A stretch of DNA of 64,000 nucleotides from Clonostachys chloroleuca (taxonomy: Eukaryota; Ascomycota; Sordariomycetes; Hypocreales; Bionectriaceae). The translations under genes were made by a program, and so were the position numbers. Shown piece by piece: positions 43,101 through 55,400 of this stretch. The notes below the pieces were generated by a model, which made no database searches, had not been told where the DNA came from, and was given only the letters and a program-made list of their open reading frames with translations. How positions within the stretch are numbered: the stretch's first letter is position 1; each line of letters begins with the position of its first letter. The DNA is taken from the NCBI GenBank assembly GCA_037952775.1, contig JBANAY010000004.1, positions 10,912,001 to 10,976,000 on the forward strand, in the 5' to 3' direction.

Positions 43101-44052
43101 TAGCTTACTAAGTTTATAAGTTTAAAACTTTTATAAGATAATAGATATATAGAGTTTAAAAAAATAATTCTCTATATCTATCTTATTAATTATTTTACTT
43201 CTACTTTAGATATATTTATTATCTATTTTTTTCTTTTTCTTAGATTATATTATAGAATAATAATATATTTAAATATATCTAGTAGAATTAGCTCTTTAAT
43301 ATAGATTTTTTAGTAAATTACATAATTATTATAAAGCTCTTTAAGTAGATTATATATAATATTTCTAAATATATATTAATTACTAATAGCTTTAATAAAT
43401 ATATCTATATAAATAATAATAGCTAGCTAATTATAAGGTTTCTTTATAATATTATAAATACTATTAGTAAGATTAGAATATAAATTCTCTTTATTAATTA
43501 TAATAAGTTTAATATTTAGAATATATTTATAAATAATATATATATAACCTTTAATAGATATAGAATAATATCTAAAAATATCTAACTAGATATTAATATC
43601 TATATTTATATTATTATTAATAGAAAGCTTTCTAATAAAAATAATAATATCTATTTAACTCTTTCTAAAGTAATATCTAATTACTATTAATATTAATTTC
43701 TCTAGTTTAAGATATAAAAGAAATATTTTAAAGGTAGAATAAAATAAAAATAACTTTAATAAACTATTAAAAATATACTAACTAGTTTTAATAACCTATA
43801 TAACTATAATTAGATAAGAATTACTAATTTAGAAGAAGAAGTAAGATAATAAGCTTTTACCCTTCTATATTAAATAGCTTTTTCCTTTTAACTACTAACT
43901 ATCTTTAAAATTATTAATACTATTTTAATTCTTATATCTAGAGACTTAAGATAAGATAATTTCTCTAATACAATATATAATAAATATATTAAAAGTAAAA
44001 TAATAGATCTTTATAGCTCTCTTTTAGACATTATAAATAGAAATACTATTAT
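40141..44052. repeat. RIP-mutated repeat DNA, family not identified
   Basis: Apart from an inverted LTR fragment at 41684-41912 I cannot assign this stretch. It lacks open frames and is too mutated to read a domain with confidence. Confidence 0.5.
41684..41912 (-). repeat. Inverted Gypsy LTR fragment
   Basis: On the minus strand this segment matches the LTR at 44169-44565 along most of its length, including the words gagtattattctaa, ctagtaataatagatatata and attaataactat. It is in the opposite orientation to the LTRs of the two large elements. Confidence 0.7.
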
Positions 44053-44168
44053 GAACAAAGGCTACCTTCGGGCCGCAGGAAGTCACGTGCAAGGTGGACG
44101 GTACTAACCCACCTTGGCAACCAATAAGGGCGACTTTACTTTGGATAAGTAAAGTCTCGAGTGAAGAC
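44053..44168. other. Un-RIPed island of normal base composition
   Basis: About 115 bp (for example ggctaccttcgggccgcagg and cccaccttggcaaccaataa) keep many CA, TG and CG dinucleotides between two RIP-mutated elements. The normal composition continues through the first 60 bp of the adjoining LTR. Confidence 0.75.
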
Positions 44169-44565
44169 TGTTGTAATATAATGGTTAGATGACTTACACT
44201 GGACGGGGGTCTAGGGTAGGTCAGGGTTAAACTAATCAGAGTATTATTCTAAGTAGTATAATCAGGTTATTATTAGGCTATATAATATAAATTACTATTA
44301 ATATATAAGTATTATAGAGCTAGTAATAATAGATATATAGATAATATTATTAATAACTATTTAAAAAAGTATTCTATCTAGTAAAATAAATATATATATA
44401 TACTAGAGGCTTATAATAGCTTACTAGTAATCTAGAATAAGTTTAATTAAGAATTATTCAGACTTATTAATAATCCGGAGTAATCTATCTCTTATTAATA
44501 GAAAATATAGAGTATACTATATAATATAGTAGGTATATACTTTATTTATAATATATTACTCCCTT
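44169..44565 (-). repeat. LTR (3' LTR of Gypsy copy 1), about 397 bp
   Basis: The left edge is tgttgtaatataatgg. Compared with the copies at 50923 and 58849, the first bases differ by G-to-A changes, as expected from RIP. It contains an extra roughly 50-bp segment (aataagtttaattaagaatt onward) missing from the 50923 copy. Confidence 0.78.
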
Positions 44566-47500
44566 TCTATTAGTTTTATTCTTAAGATTAGTTTTTATAA
44601 CTAATAGTTAGTATATAATTTCTTTATTCTTAATTATTCTATATATTACTAACTATATTATAATTTTTATTTAAAAAATTATAATAGTATAAATATCTTA
44701 TATTCCTAATTAAAGAAATAGGTATTAAAACTATATTTTACTTAAATTATTTTAAATATAAAAAGATATATTATATAACTAAAACTTCTTCTTACTATAG
44801 AGAGTATATAAAGCTAGATTAATCTTATAATAGTATTAAGATAGTATCTTAATATATATAATTTTTTTTCTTTATTTTTTTCTAATTCTTACTAATTTTA
44901 TATATAGTAAAATATTTAGTTATTAAAGAGTAGTATTTAGAGAATAAATTAACTTTATTTAAATTAGCTCTCTAGAAAGCTTTAATAAAGGTCTCTTATC
45001 TTTATTACTAGTATTAAGTAGCTCAGAAGAAATTCTAGTATTTATTTTATTATAGAGTATATAATTTAGATAAACAGAATAGTATTTATTTATATTTAGA
45101 AGAAGATAATCTTAGAGGAGTAATAAACTATTAATATAGTATAGTTCTTTAGTACTATAGGAATTATTAATTAGATTTTAATCTTTTCTAATTTTTCTAA
45201 TTTTTTTTTTCCTTAATATTACTAATAGAACTATTAGATAAACTTCTAATAGTTCTTTAGATATTTACTAGATTTCTAGATATTATTATTATTAGTATAT
45301 TCCTTCTATTTAATAAAGTAGAATATTTATCTATTTCTAACTTCTTTTCTTAGTATTTTTTCTAATTTATATTTTTCTTTATAGATCTTAATTAAATAGT
45401 TTTAATTTAGAGTATTTTCTAATACTTTTTTAAGTAATAAAATATAAAAAACTAGATAGATATATATTATATCTAGTAGTAATAGTTTATAATTAATATC
45501 TGATTTTTTCTTTAGAATTTTAAATAGTTTTTATTTTTTATAGTTTAATTTATTATTTAATTATAATATTATAATATTTTTATAAAATAAGTAGATTTTA
45601 TCTCCTTTCTTTAAGATTAATTTCTTTAATCTTATTTTATTATAATATTTTTTTATTCTTTTTTAGATAAATTCTAATTCTATTTTTATTTCTATATATA
45701 ATAAGTATAATATTTCTTTTATAAGTATAATAATAGATATATCTAGTCTATTAAGTATTTATTAGTTCTGGAATTTTAATTTATAACTATAGTTTATATA
45801 TATAGATATAGGTTAAATAGATTCTTATACTAAACTATTATATATAATTTATACTATAGATAATAGTTATATCTAATTATTTTATTTATAGTTAATATAT
45901 ATTTATAAATATTATTTTAATATTTAGTTTAATTATTCTATTTATTTATTACTTTAGGGGTAATAAGCTATTAAAAGCTTATATTTAGTATCTATTTATA
46001 CTATAAGTAATTATTAAAACTTAGAAGTAAATATTATTCCTCTATCTAAAATTATTTCCTTAAGTAATCTATAGTAATTAACTATATATTATAGGAATTA
46101 ATATATAAAGTCTTCTATAGAGCTTATTTCTTTATATAGAATAAAATATCTATATTTTATAAGTCTATTAATAATAACTAAAATATTATTATATTATACT
46201 TCTATTATTAGTTCTATTAATAAAAGTAGCTTAATAATATAATTAAAGAATATTAATTATTATAATTATTCTAGTACTAAAACTAGTTTAAGTTCTCTAT
46301 AGAGTTTATATTTTATAGATTTAATTTATATAAGTATTATATTCTAAAACTATAGTCTATATATCTTTCTATAGACCAGGGTAATTATAGTATTATCTTA
46401 TTCTATTAAATATTTTCTTAACTTTTTAATATTCTAAAAGTAGGTATTTATAGATTTCTTTAATAAGTATTATTCTTATATTTTACTATAGTATCTTTAT
46501 ATCTAATATAATATCTATCTAAGCTTTAGTATATACTATTTCTTTTAATATAGTATCTAAGATTTATTATACTAAATATCCCTTATTATTTATTAAAAAT
46601 AATTATCTATTAGTTTTTAAAATTATTTATTTATATTTAGATTTCTAGCTAAGAGTATTAACTCTTTTATTTTCTAAATCTTTTTAATATATAACTTTAT
46701 AATTAAATTTAGATAAATATTTAGTATAATATATTTATTTCTATTAAGTTATTAAATTATAGTAAAATACTAAATATTCTTATAATCTATATATACCTTA
46801 ACTTTATATTATATTTCTAGATAGTAATATTTAAATTCTTTAAATATATATATAATAGCTATAAATTCTTTATTATAAATAGAATAATTAAGTTCTATAC
46901 TATATAGTTTTTTTAAGTAGAATACTATAGGATATAGTTTTTTTTTATTATCCCTTTAGCTAATTTATATACTAATTATAAAATCTAAAGTATTAGTTTT
47001 AAATTCTATTTCCTTTTTTAGATTAAATATCTATAGTATAGATTTATTAATTATATAGTTTTTAATATTATTAAATATATCTTAGTATTTTAAATTCTAT
47101 TAAAATTCTTTTTTCTTCTTTATTAGATTATATAATAATATAGTAATCTTTTTATAGTTTTTAATAAATTATTAATAATAATTAGTAAATCTAAGAAAAG
47201 CTTATATTTCTTTAATATTTATTAGCTTTTCCTATTTAGAAACTATAGTAATTTTACTTTTTTCTATTTATATTTTATTAGATTAAATAGTATATCCTAG
47301 GAAGTTAATTTTCTTAATATAAAACTAACTTTTCTTAGATTCTATTAGAAAATTTATATTTTTTAATTTCTTTAAAACTCTATATATATATTCCTTATAT
47401 ATATCTAAATTATCTAAAAATATTAGAATATTATTAAGATATATAACTATAAAAATATTAAGATATTTCTAAAGTACTTAATTAATTATTTATTAAAATA

Positions 47501-50500
47501 TTATAAATATATTTATTAGTCTAAAGAGTATAATAAAATACTTATATAAATTAAACTTTATTCTAAATATTATTTTCTATTTATCTCCCTCTTTAATTTA
47601 TATTAAGTTATAAGCTCCTTTTAGATCTAATATAATAAATTACTATTTACTTTATAATTAGTTTCTAAATTCTATAATTAGTAATAAGAGTATTTTATCT
47701 TTATATATAATCTTATTTAGCTAGTAATAATTAATAATTAAATAGAGTTTACTATTTTTCTTAGATATAAATATTATAGGATATTCTATAGATAAAGTTA
47801 ATAACTATATATAGCTTTTTATTAATATATTATTAATATATTTATAAAGTATTTATAACTAAGATTTTATAAGGTTATAGAGTTTATAGAAAGCTAGTTC
47901 TTCTTCTTTAATAATAGAGATTTTATAATTCTATTAGCTATATTATAGTAATCTAATTTCTAAGGTTTTTTTGAATAGTTTATTATATTTCTAATATTCC
48001 TTTAAAATATAATCTAGTTTTCTCTTTTTAAATTATTTTTCCTTATTCTTCTATTTTTATATTTTTCTAGTTTATTTATACTATAGATTAAATTTAATAT
48101 TATAATTATATTTTTATTAATTTATTATATATATCTAATTAATTTCTATTAATTTTAATATAGATTTATAAGAATATTTTTCTATTCTATATAGCTAGTA
48201 AACTAGTCTATTAGTAGATTTATATCTTATAACTATAATAATTCTTATATAATATTATAGAAATTTAATAATACTAAGTTATATATAATATTAAATTTCT
48301 TTCCTTAGATCTTAATTATAAGATAATTAGTTTTAGAGTTAATAATTCTATTATTATACTTAAATAATATTCTATCTAGAGTTATAATATTATAGGATTT
48401 TTTTTTTATTCTTTATAATAAGTAAAGTTAGTTAATTACTATTAGTAAAATATAATTACTTAATACTTTATAATCTATTTATACTATAAGCTAATATTTC
48501 TTAATCTTAATATCTATAATAATATTAATTAAATTTCCTTTTTTAATAGCTTCTAAGGTTTTCTAATTTAATATTATTTTATTATACTATAGTTCTATTA
48601 TAAATAATTTATATTATTTTTTACTTAATTAATTTATTATTTAAACTATTCTTATTTTTCTTTATTTTTAAATATTTATTTTAAAATATTTATAAGGGTT
48701 TTTAGTTTATCTATATAATTAGAAATAAATTATTTATATTTCTTTTTCTAGTTATTTAATTTACTAATTATTATAAATATCTTTTTATTAGAATAAGCTT
48801 TATTTTATTTCTTTTTATTAGTAGAGATAATTTCTTATTCTTCTATATTATTACTTTCTCTACTATTTATTAGAAATAGTATACTTTATTTATAGTATTA
48901 TCTTATTTTCTTTTTCTATAGTTAATACTATTAAAAATATAGTTTAATAGGATTTATATTATTATTATTATATTTAGCTATTATTTAATCTTTAAACTTC
49001 TTATTTTTATACTATAGTTTAATTTTAGCTTTTTTATAAACCTTATATTTTAGCTTAGAATATAATTTAGCTAGTAGTTTACTATAAGTATATTCTTTAG
49101 AATATTTTTCTAAATCTTTTTTAAAGATAATATATTATTTTATATTATATTATTAATATATATATTATTATATTTATTCTATAATATATTTATTAGATAT
49201 TCTTCTATTAGAATATAGAAAGAAATTATTCTTAGTTTTCTCTATTTAATATATTAGATAATAGTTATTATAATAAGTTATCTAGAATTCTAAAGAGTAG
49301 CTATATATCTATATAGTTTCTATATAGATTAATATTTTATATATATTATTATTAAGTTATATAGTACTAATAGTATTATTTCTAAAAATAACTAGTTCTT
49401 CTAATATATCTAGATATTATTCTTATATTTTCTTTTAATAATATATATAGAGTTTATTATATTTAGCTTTAATTTCTATTTTTATCTATTAATATTATTC
49501 TTTCTTAGTAGTATTTTATAGAATAACTCTATTAGTATAGTAGAATATATATTTATACTTAGTAGATAGTTTAAATTCTAAAACTTATTCTTTTTATTTA
49601 AACTTTTTTTTAAACTCTTAGAAGATTTATTAGATTTCTTTTTATTATTTCCTAGTTATACTAAGTTTTATATATTTCTTAGATTCTAATATTTCTCTAA
49701 AAATAGATATATTTTTTAGAGGATATTTAAGAATTATAATAATTATAGAAGTTTCTTTCTAATTAATTTTATATATTATTTCTAAAACTCTAATATTAGT
49801 TTTTCTAATTATTTCTAATTACTTTTTACTATTCTTAGTAAATTTCTAATTTTTCTTCTTTTTATTTTTTTTAAATTCTAAATATTAAAGTAAAATATAT
49901 CTAATCTTATTATAATTATAGTATTTATATTTTTCTATAACTCCTAGCTCTATAAAATCTATATATATTCTAAAAACTATAGTATACTATTATTATAGTT
50001 TTCTAGTATTAGTAAAAGAAATTATTTATTATTTATAGATTTACTACTAATACTATTAATTATTAATTCTTATAATTATAATTATATATTTATAAATACT
50101 TATTAGCTTATCTTCTTTATAGAGTTTATTTTAGATTTCTCTTTTAAATTAGTTAAAATAGTAAGATATAGTATATTCCTTATTCTATCTAGTTTTAACT
50201 AGTAGCTAGAGATAGTAAATACTAAAAAATAAATATAATTCTTTCTAAAAAAGTATATTAATCTTATATTCTACTTTATACTTCTTATTTTAAATATTAA
50301 AAATCTATTTAAAAACTTCTATAAAATAATTAAAACTTATTATAATATTAATAATTTATTAGTTTTTTTATTTACTAAAGTATTTTCTTATAATAAATTT
50401 AAACTAGTTAAATATAACTCCTTTAAGTTATAAGTAGATATATATAATTTTCCTTTTATTAATATTAAGTATAATAGAAAAGTAATTAAAGTATACTTAG

Positions 50501-50922
50501 AGTTAGATTATAAATTCCTAAAGTTTATTCTAGATTCTATTAAATATCTATAACTTATATAGTTATTCTAATTCTCTTTTCTAAATAGTAATTATAGTTT
50601 ATACTTAAATATTAGTATTTATAGTATCTTACTATACTATAAAAGCTATTATATTAGCTAACTCTTAATAAGTATCTATAAGATATATATAGAGCTAGTT
50701 AATCTAATTTTATAAGAATTATATTTCTTTAGTATAGTTATTATTATTATTACTATTATTATTATTATCTTTATTTATTATATTATTCTTAATAATTAGA
50801 ATAAGTAGATTATTATTTATAATAGAAGTATATTACTACTAAGCTTAAGATACTATAGTAGCTATAATATCTTCTTTATTATTATATAGTAATTGAAATA
50901 AGATAATTAGCTAAATAAGAGT

Positions 50923-51267
50923 TATTAATATATAATAATTAAATAACTTATACTAGATAGAGGTTTAAAATAAATTAGAATTAAATTAATTAGAGTATTA
51001 TTCTAAATAATATAATTAGATTATTATTAGATTATATAATATAAGTTATTATTAATATATAAGTATTATAGAGCTAGTAATAATAGATATATAGATAATA
51101 TTATTAATAACTATTTAAAAGAGTATTCTATTTAGTAAAATAAATATATATATATACTAGGGGCTTAAAATAGCTTACTAGTAATCTAGAGTAATCTATC
51201 TCTTATTAATAGAAAATATAGAGTATACTATATAATATAGTAGATATATACTTTATTTATAATATAT
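50923..51267 (-). repeat. LTR (5' LTR of Gypsy copy 1), about 345 bp
   Basis: Direct copy of 44169-44565 sharing gagtattattctaa, ctagtaataatagatata and the end tactttatttataata. Confidence 0.78.
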
Positions 51268-51299
51268 AAATACTCTAGTAAATATACTAATATATATAT

Positions 51300-51455
51300 A
51301 TATTTATTTCTATAGCTTAAATACTCTTTTAAATAGTTATTAATAATATTATCTATATATCTATTATTACTAGCTCTATAATACTTATATATTAATAGTA
51401 ACTTATATTATATAGCTTATAATAATTTAATTATACTATTTAGAATAATACTCTA
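51300..51455. repeat. Inverted partial LTR directly after Gypsy copy 1
   Basis: This stretch is the reverse complement of the central LTR, so the LTR ending at 51267 is followed at once by an inverted copy, forming a large imperfect palindrome. Confidence 0.65.
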
Positions 51456-51469
51456 ATTAGTTATTTTAA

Positions 51470-52133
51470 AAGATTAAGGTCTAGTATAGGATAAACTAGC
51501 TATAGGGTAAGCTAGATCTAGAGTAGATAAAGCCTATAGGGTAGGCTCTAAAATACTAGAGAAGGATTATTTAAAAGAGTATAGTAAAAGGTATAGACTC
51601 TATAAGAGAAAATAAAGCTCTATTAGCTATAGGATAGCTAAGAAAGATAGACTATAGAGTAGGTAAAAGAGTATATTAATAACTTATAGAATCTCTATCT
51701 AGTAGGGAGGAAGCCCTATACTTATAGGTATTTCCAGACTGTAAGAGCTCTGAAGATAATATATTACCTTCTATAATATAGGCTTATAACTACTATAAGG
51801 TTCTTATATAGAGGGATATAAGACTGCTAATATAGATACTATAGCGGATATAAAGTCTGCTAATATAGTTACTATAGTAGTTATAAGGTTTATTAAACTA
51901 AGTACTAAGGTTCTTATATAGTAGATATAAGGTCTGCTAATATAAGTACTATAGTAGATATAAAGTCTGCTAATACAGCTGCTTCAGTATAATATAGGAT
52001 CGCTAGTATGGATACTATAGCAGCTATTATAGCAGTTATAACTACTAATATAATTACCCTAATAGGCAGCTATAGTAGGTTAGGCCAGTAGCTTTAGAGG
52101 GCTCCCAGCTTTAGAGAGCTCTAAGTTAGTTAT
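51470..52133. repeat. Dispersed 0.65-kb repeat, copy A, with internal minisatellite
   Basis: It matches 60775-61395 in the same orientation. Inside, units of about 32-33 bp built on gatataaagtctgctaatat and tactatag recur about five times. It keeps more C and G than the surroundings. It ends at the assembly gap, so its right edge is unknown. Confidence 0.75.
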
Positions 52134-52233
52134 NNNNNNNNNNNNNNNNNNNNNNNNNNNNNNNNNNNNNNNNNNNNNNNNNNNNNNNNNNNNNNNNNNN
52201 NNNNNNNNNNNNNNNNNNNNNNNNNNNNNNNNN
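52134..52233. other. Assembly gap (100 N)
   Basis: Exactly 100 N, a conventional size for a scaffold join of unknown length. It falls between a dispersed repeat and a truncated LTR. Confidence 0.99.
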
Positions 52234-52419
52234 ATCTAAAAAGATATTCTATTTAGTAAAATAAATATATATATATACTAGGGGATTATTAGTACTTAGT
52301 AATAATCTGGATTTAAGGATTATAAGGATTATTATAAAATCTAAATAATCTAGATATAATTAGTAAAAAAAAGTAGGGTTTATATATAATAGTATATATT
52401 AGTTAAATTTATAATATAA
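52234..52419 (-). repeat. Partial LTR of Gypsy copy 2 (gap-truncated)
   Basis: It shares the LTR words gatattctatttagtaaaat and atatatatatatactagggg, then diverges from the other LTRs before the purine tract at about 52420. Confidence 0.65.
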
Positions 52420-55400
52420 TATTCTCTCTCTATTAGTTATATCCTTAAGACTAGATTTAGTAGTTTAGTTAGTAGGTATACTAACTTCCTTCTATTATTC
52501 CTTTATACTTTTTAGAATAATATCTAACTATATATAAAAACCTCTTTATAAAAAGACTATTTAGTATAATTCTTTAATTAATACTATTTTACTTAATCCT
52601 TTTATAATAAAAACAGAGTATAGCTATTATAAGATATATAGCTATAAGTATTTTAGACCTAAAGGATTCTTATTATAGTATTTTTATTATATTAAATATA
52701 ATTAAGCCTATTATAATATCTAAGGCCTAACTCCTAGCTAGCTATATTAAATTACTAATTAATATAGAAAATTTAAATTAGAGCTTAAGATAGTAGAAGA
52801 GTAATACTAGCTTATAGATATAAAGATTTAGTATCTTTATTAATAAAAGAAATTATAGCTTAATAAAATAATATAAGTAATATCCTATAGTATTAATAGT
52901 ATTAAAGAGCTTAAGTATATTAAGAAGAAGGAGGTAGAAGAAATAGTTTATAAGGTAGCTTCTTCTTTAGAAGTTATTTCTTTATCTAAATCTATATTCT
53001 TAGAGATTAAGATTAATTTAGTATTTCTTTAAAAAAGTATAGAACTTTCTTCTTCTTAGTTTATTAGAATAAGTATTTCTAGGCCTAGTAATACTATTAA
53101 ATAAGCTTTTAGTAATTCTTTAGATATTTAGTAGATTCCTAGGTATTATTATTATTAATATATCCTTTCTATTTAATAAAGTAGAATATTTATCTATTTC
53201 TAACTTCTTTTTTTAGTATTTTTTCTAGTTTATATTTTTCTTTATAAATCTTAATTAGATAGTTTTAATCTAGAGTATTTTCTAGTACTTTTTTAAGTAA
53301 TAAGATATAAAAAACTAGATAGATATATATTATATCTAGTAGTAATAGTTTATAGTTAGTATCTGATTTTTTCTTTAGAATTTTAAATAGTTCTAGTTTT
53401 TTATAGTTTAATTTATTACTTAGCTATATTATTATAATATTTTTTTAAAATAAGTAGATTTTATCTTCTTCCTTTAAGATTAGTTTTTTTAATTTTATTT
53501 TATTATAGTATTTTTTTATTCTTTTTTAGATAAATTCTAATTCTATCTTTATTTCTATATATAATAAATATAATATTTCTTTTATAAGTATAGTAGTAAA
53601 TATATCTAGTTTATTAAGTATTTATTAGTTCTAGAATTCTAATTTATAACTATAGTTTATATATATAGATATAAGCTAGATAGATTCTTATACTAAACTA
53701 TTATATATAATCTGAGCTATAGATAATAATTATATCTAATTATCTTATTTATAATTAATATATACTTATAAATATTATTCTAATATTTAGTTTAAATATT
53801 CTATTTATCTATTACTTTAGGGATAATAAGCTATTAAAAGCTTATATTTAGTACCTATTTATACTATAAGGGATTATTAAAATTTAGAGGTAAAAGTTAT
53901 TCCTCTATTTAAAATTATTTTTTTAAATAATCTATAGTAACTAATTATATATTATAGGAATTAGTATATAAAATCTTCTATAGAATTTATTTCCTTATAT
54001 AGAATAAAATATCTATACTTTATAAGTTTATTAATAATAATTAAAATACTATTATACTATACTCCTATTATAAATTCTATTAATAATAATAACTTAATAA
54101 TATAATTAAAGAATATTAATTATTATAATTATTCTAGTACTAAAACTAGTTTAAGTTCTCTATATAGTTTATATTTTATAGATTTAATTTATATATAAGT
54201 ATTATATTCTAAAACTATAGTTTATATATCTTTTTATAGATTAGAATAATTATAATATTATTTTATTTTATTAAATATTTTCTTAACTCTTTAATATTCT
54301 AAAAGTAGATATTTATAAATTTCTTTAATAAGTACTATTCTTATATCTTATTATAATATCTTTATATCTAGTATAGTATCTATCTAGATTTTAATATATA
54401 CTATTTCCTTTAGTATAGTACCTAGAGTTTATTATATTAAGTATCTCTTATTATTTATTAAGAATAATTATCTATTAGTTTTTAGAATTATTTATTTATA
54501 TTCAGATTTATAGCTAAGAGTATTAGCTTATCTATTTTCTAATTCTTTTTAATATATAATTTTATAATTAAACTTAGATAAATATTTAGTATAGTATATT
54601 TATTATTTATTAAGTTATTAAGTTATAGTAAAATACTAAATATTCTTATAATCTATATATATCTTAACCTTATATTATATTTCTAAATAGTAGTATTTAA
54701 ATTCTTTAAATATATATATAATAACTATAAATTCTTTATTATAGATAGAGTAGTTAAGTTCTATATTATATAGCTTCTTTAAGTAGAATATTATAGAGTA
54801 TAATCTTCCTTTATTATTTCTTTAGCTAATTTATATACTAATTATAAAATCTAAAGTATTAGTTTTAAGTTCTACTTCCCTTATTAAGTTAAATATCTAT
54901 AGTATAGGTTTATTAGTTATATAGTTCTTAATATTATTAAATATATCTTAATATTTTAAATTCTATTAAAATTCTTTTTTCTTTTTTATTAAATTATATA
55001 ATAATATAATAATCTTTCTATAGTTCTTAATAAATTATTAATAGTAATTAGTAAATCTAAGAAAAGCTTATACTTCTTTAATATTTATTAATTTCTCCTA
55101 TTTAGAAACTATAATAATTTTATTTTTTTCTATTTATATTTTATTAGGTTAAATAGTATATTCTAGAAAGTTAATTTTCTTAATATAAAACTAATCTTTC
55201 TTAGATTCTACTAGGAGATTTATATCTTCTAGTTTCTTTAGGACCTTATATATATATTCCTTATATATATTCAGATTATTTAAGAATATTAAAATATTAT
55301 TAAAATATATAATTATAAAGATATTAAAATATTTCTAAAGTACTTAATTAATTATTTATTAGAATATTATAAATATATTTATTAGTCTAAAGGGTATAAT

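Larger units (their letters stand above)
44169..51267 (-). mobile_element. RIP-degraded Ty3/Gypsy LTR retrotransposon, copy 1
   Basis: Direct LTRs at 44169-44565 and 50923-51267 flank 6.4 kb of internal DNA. Coding is on the minus strand. Reverse transcriptase can be read around 47290-47460: VIYLNNILIFLDNL, then YIYRVLKKLKNINFLIESKK and KKINFLGYT. The family catalytic YLDD has become YLNN, as GAT-to-AAT change would give. A purine run (minus strand gaaagggag, about 44566-44575) next to the left LTR is a good polypurine tract and agrees with minus-strand transcription. Stops are frequent, so the copy is dead. It matches copy 2 at 52234-59234 throughout. Confidence 0.85.
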
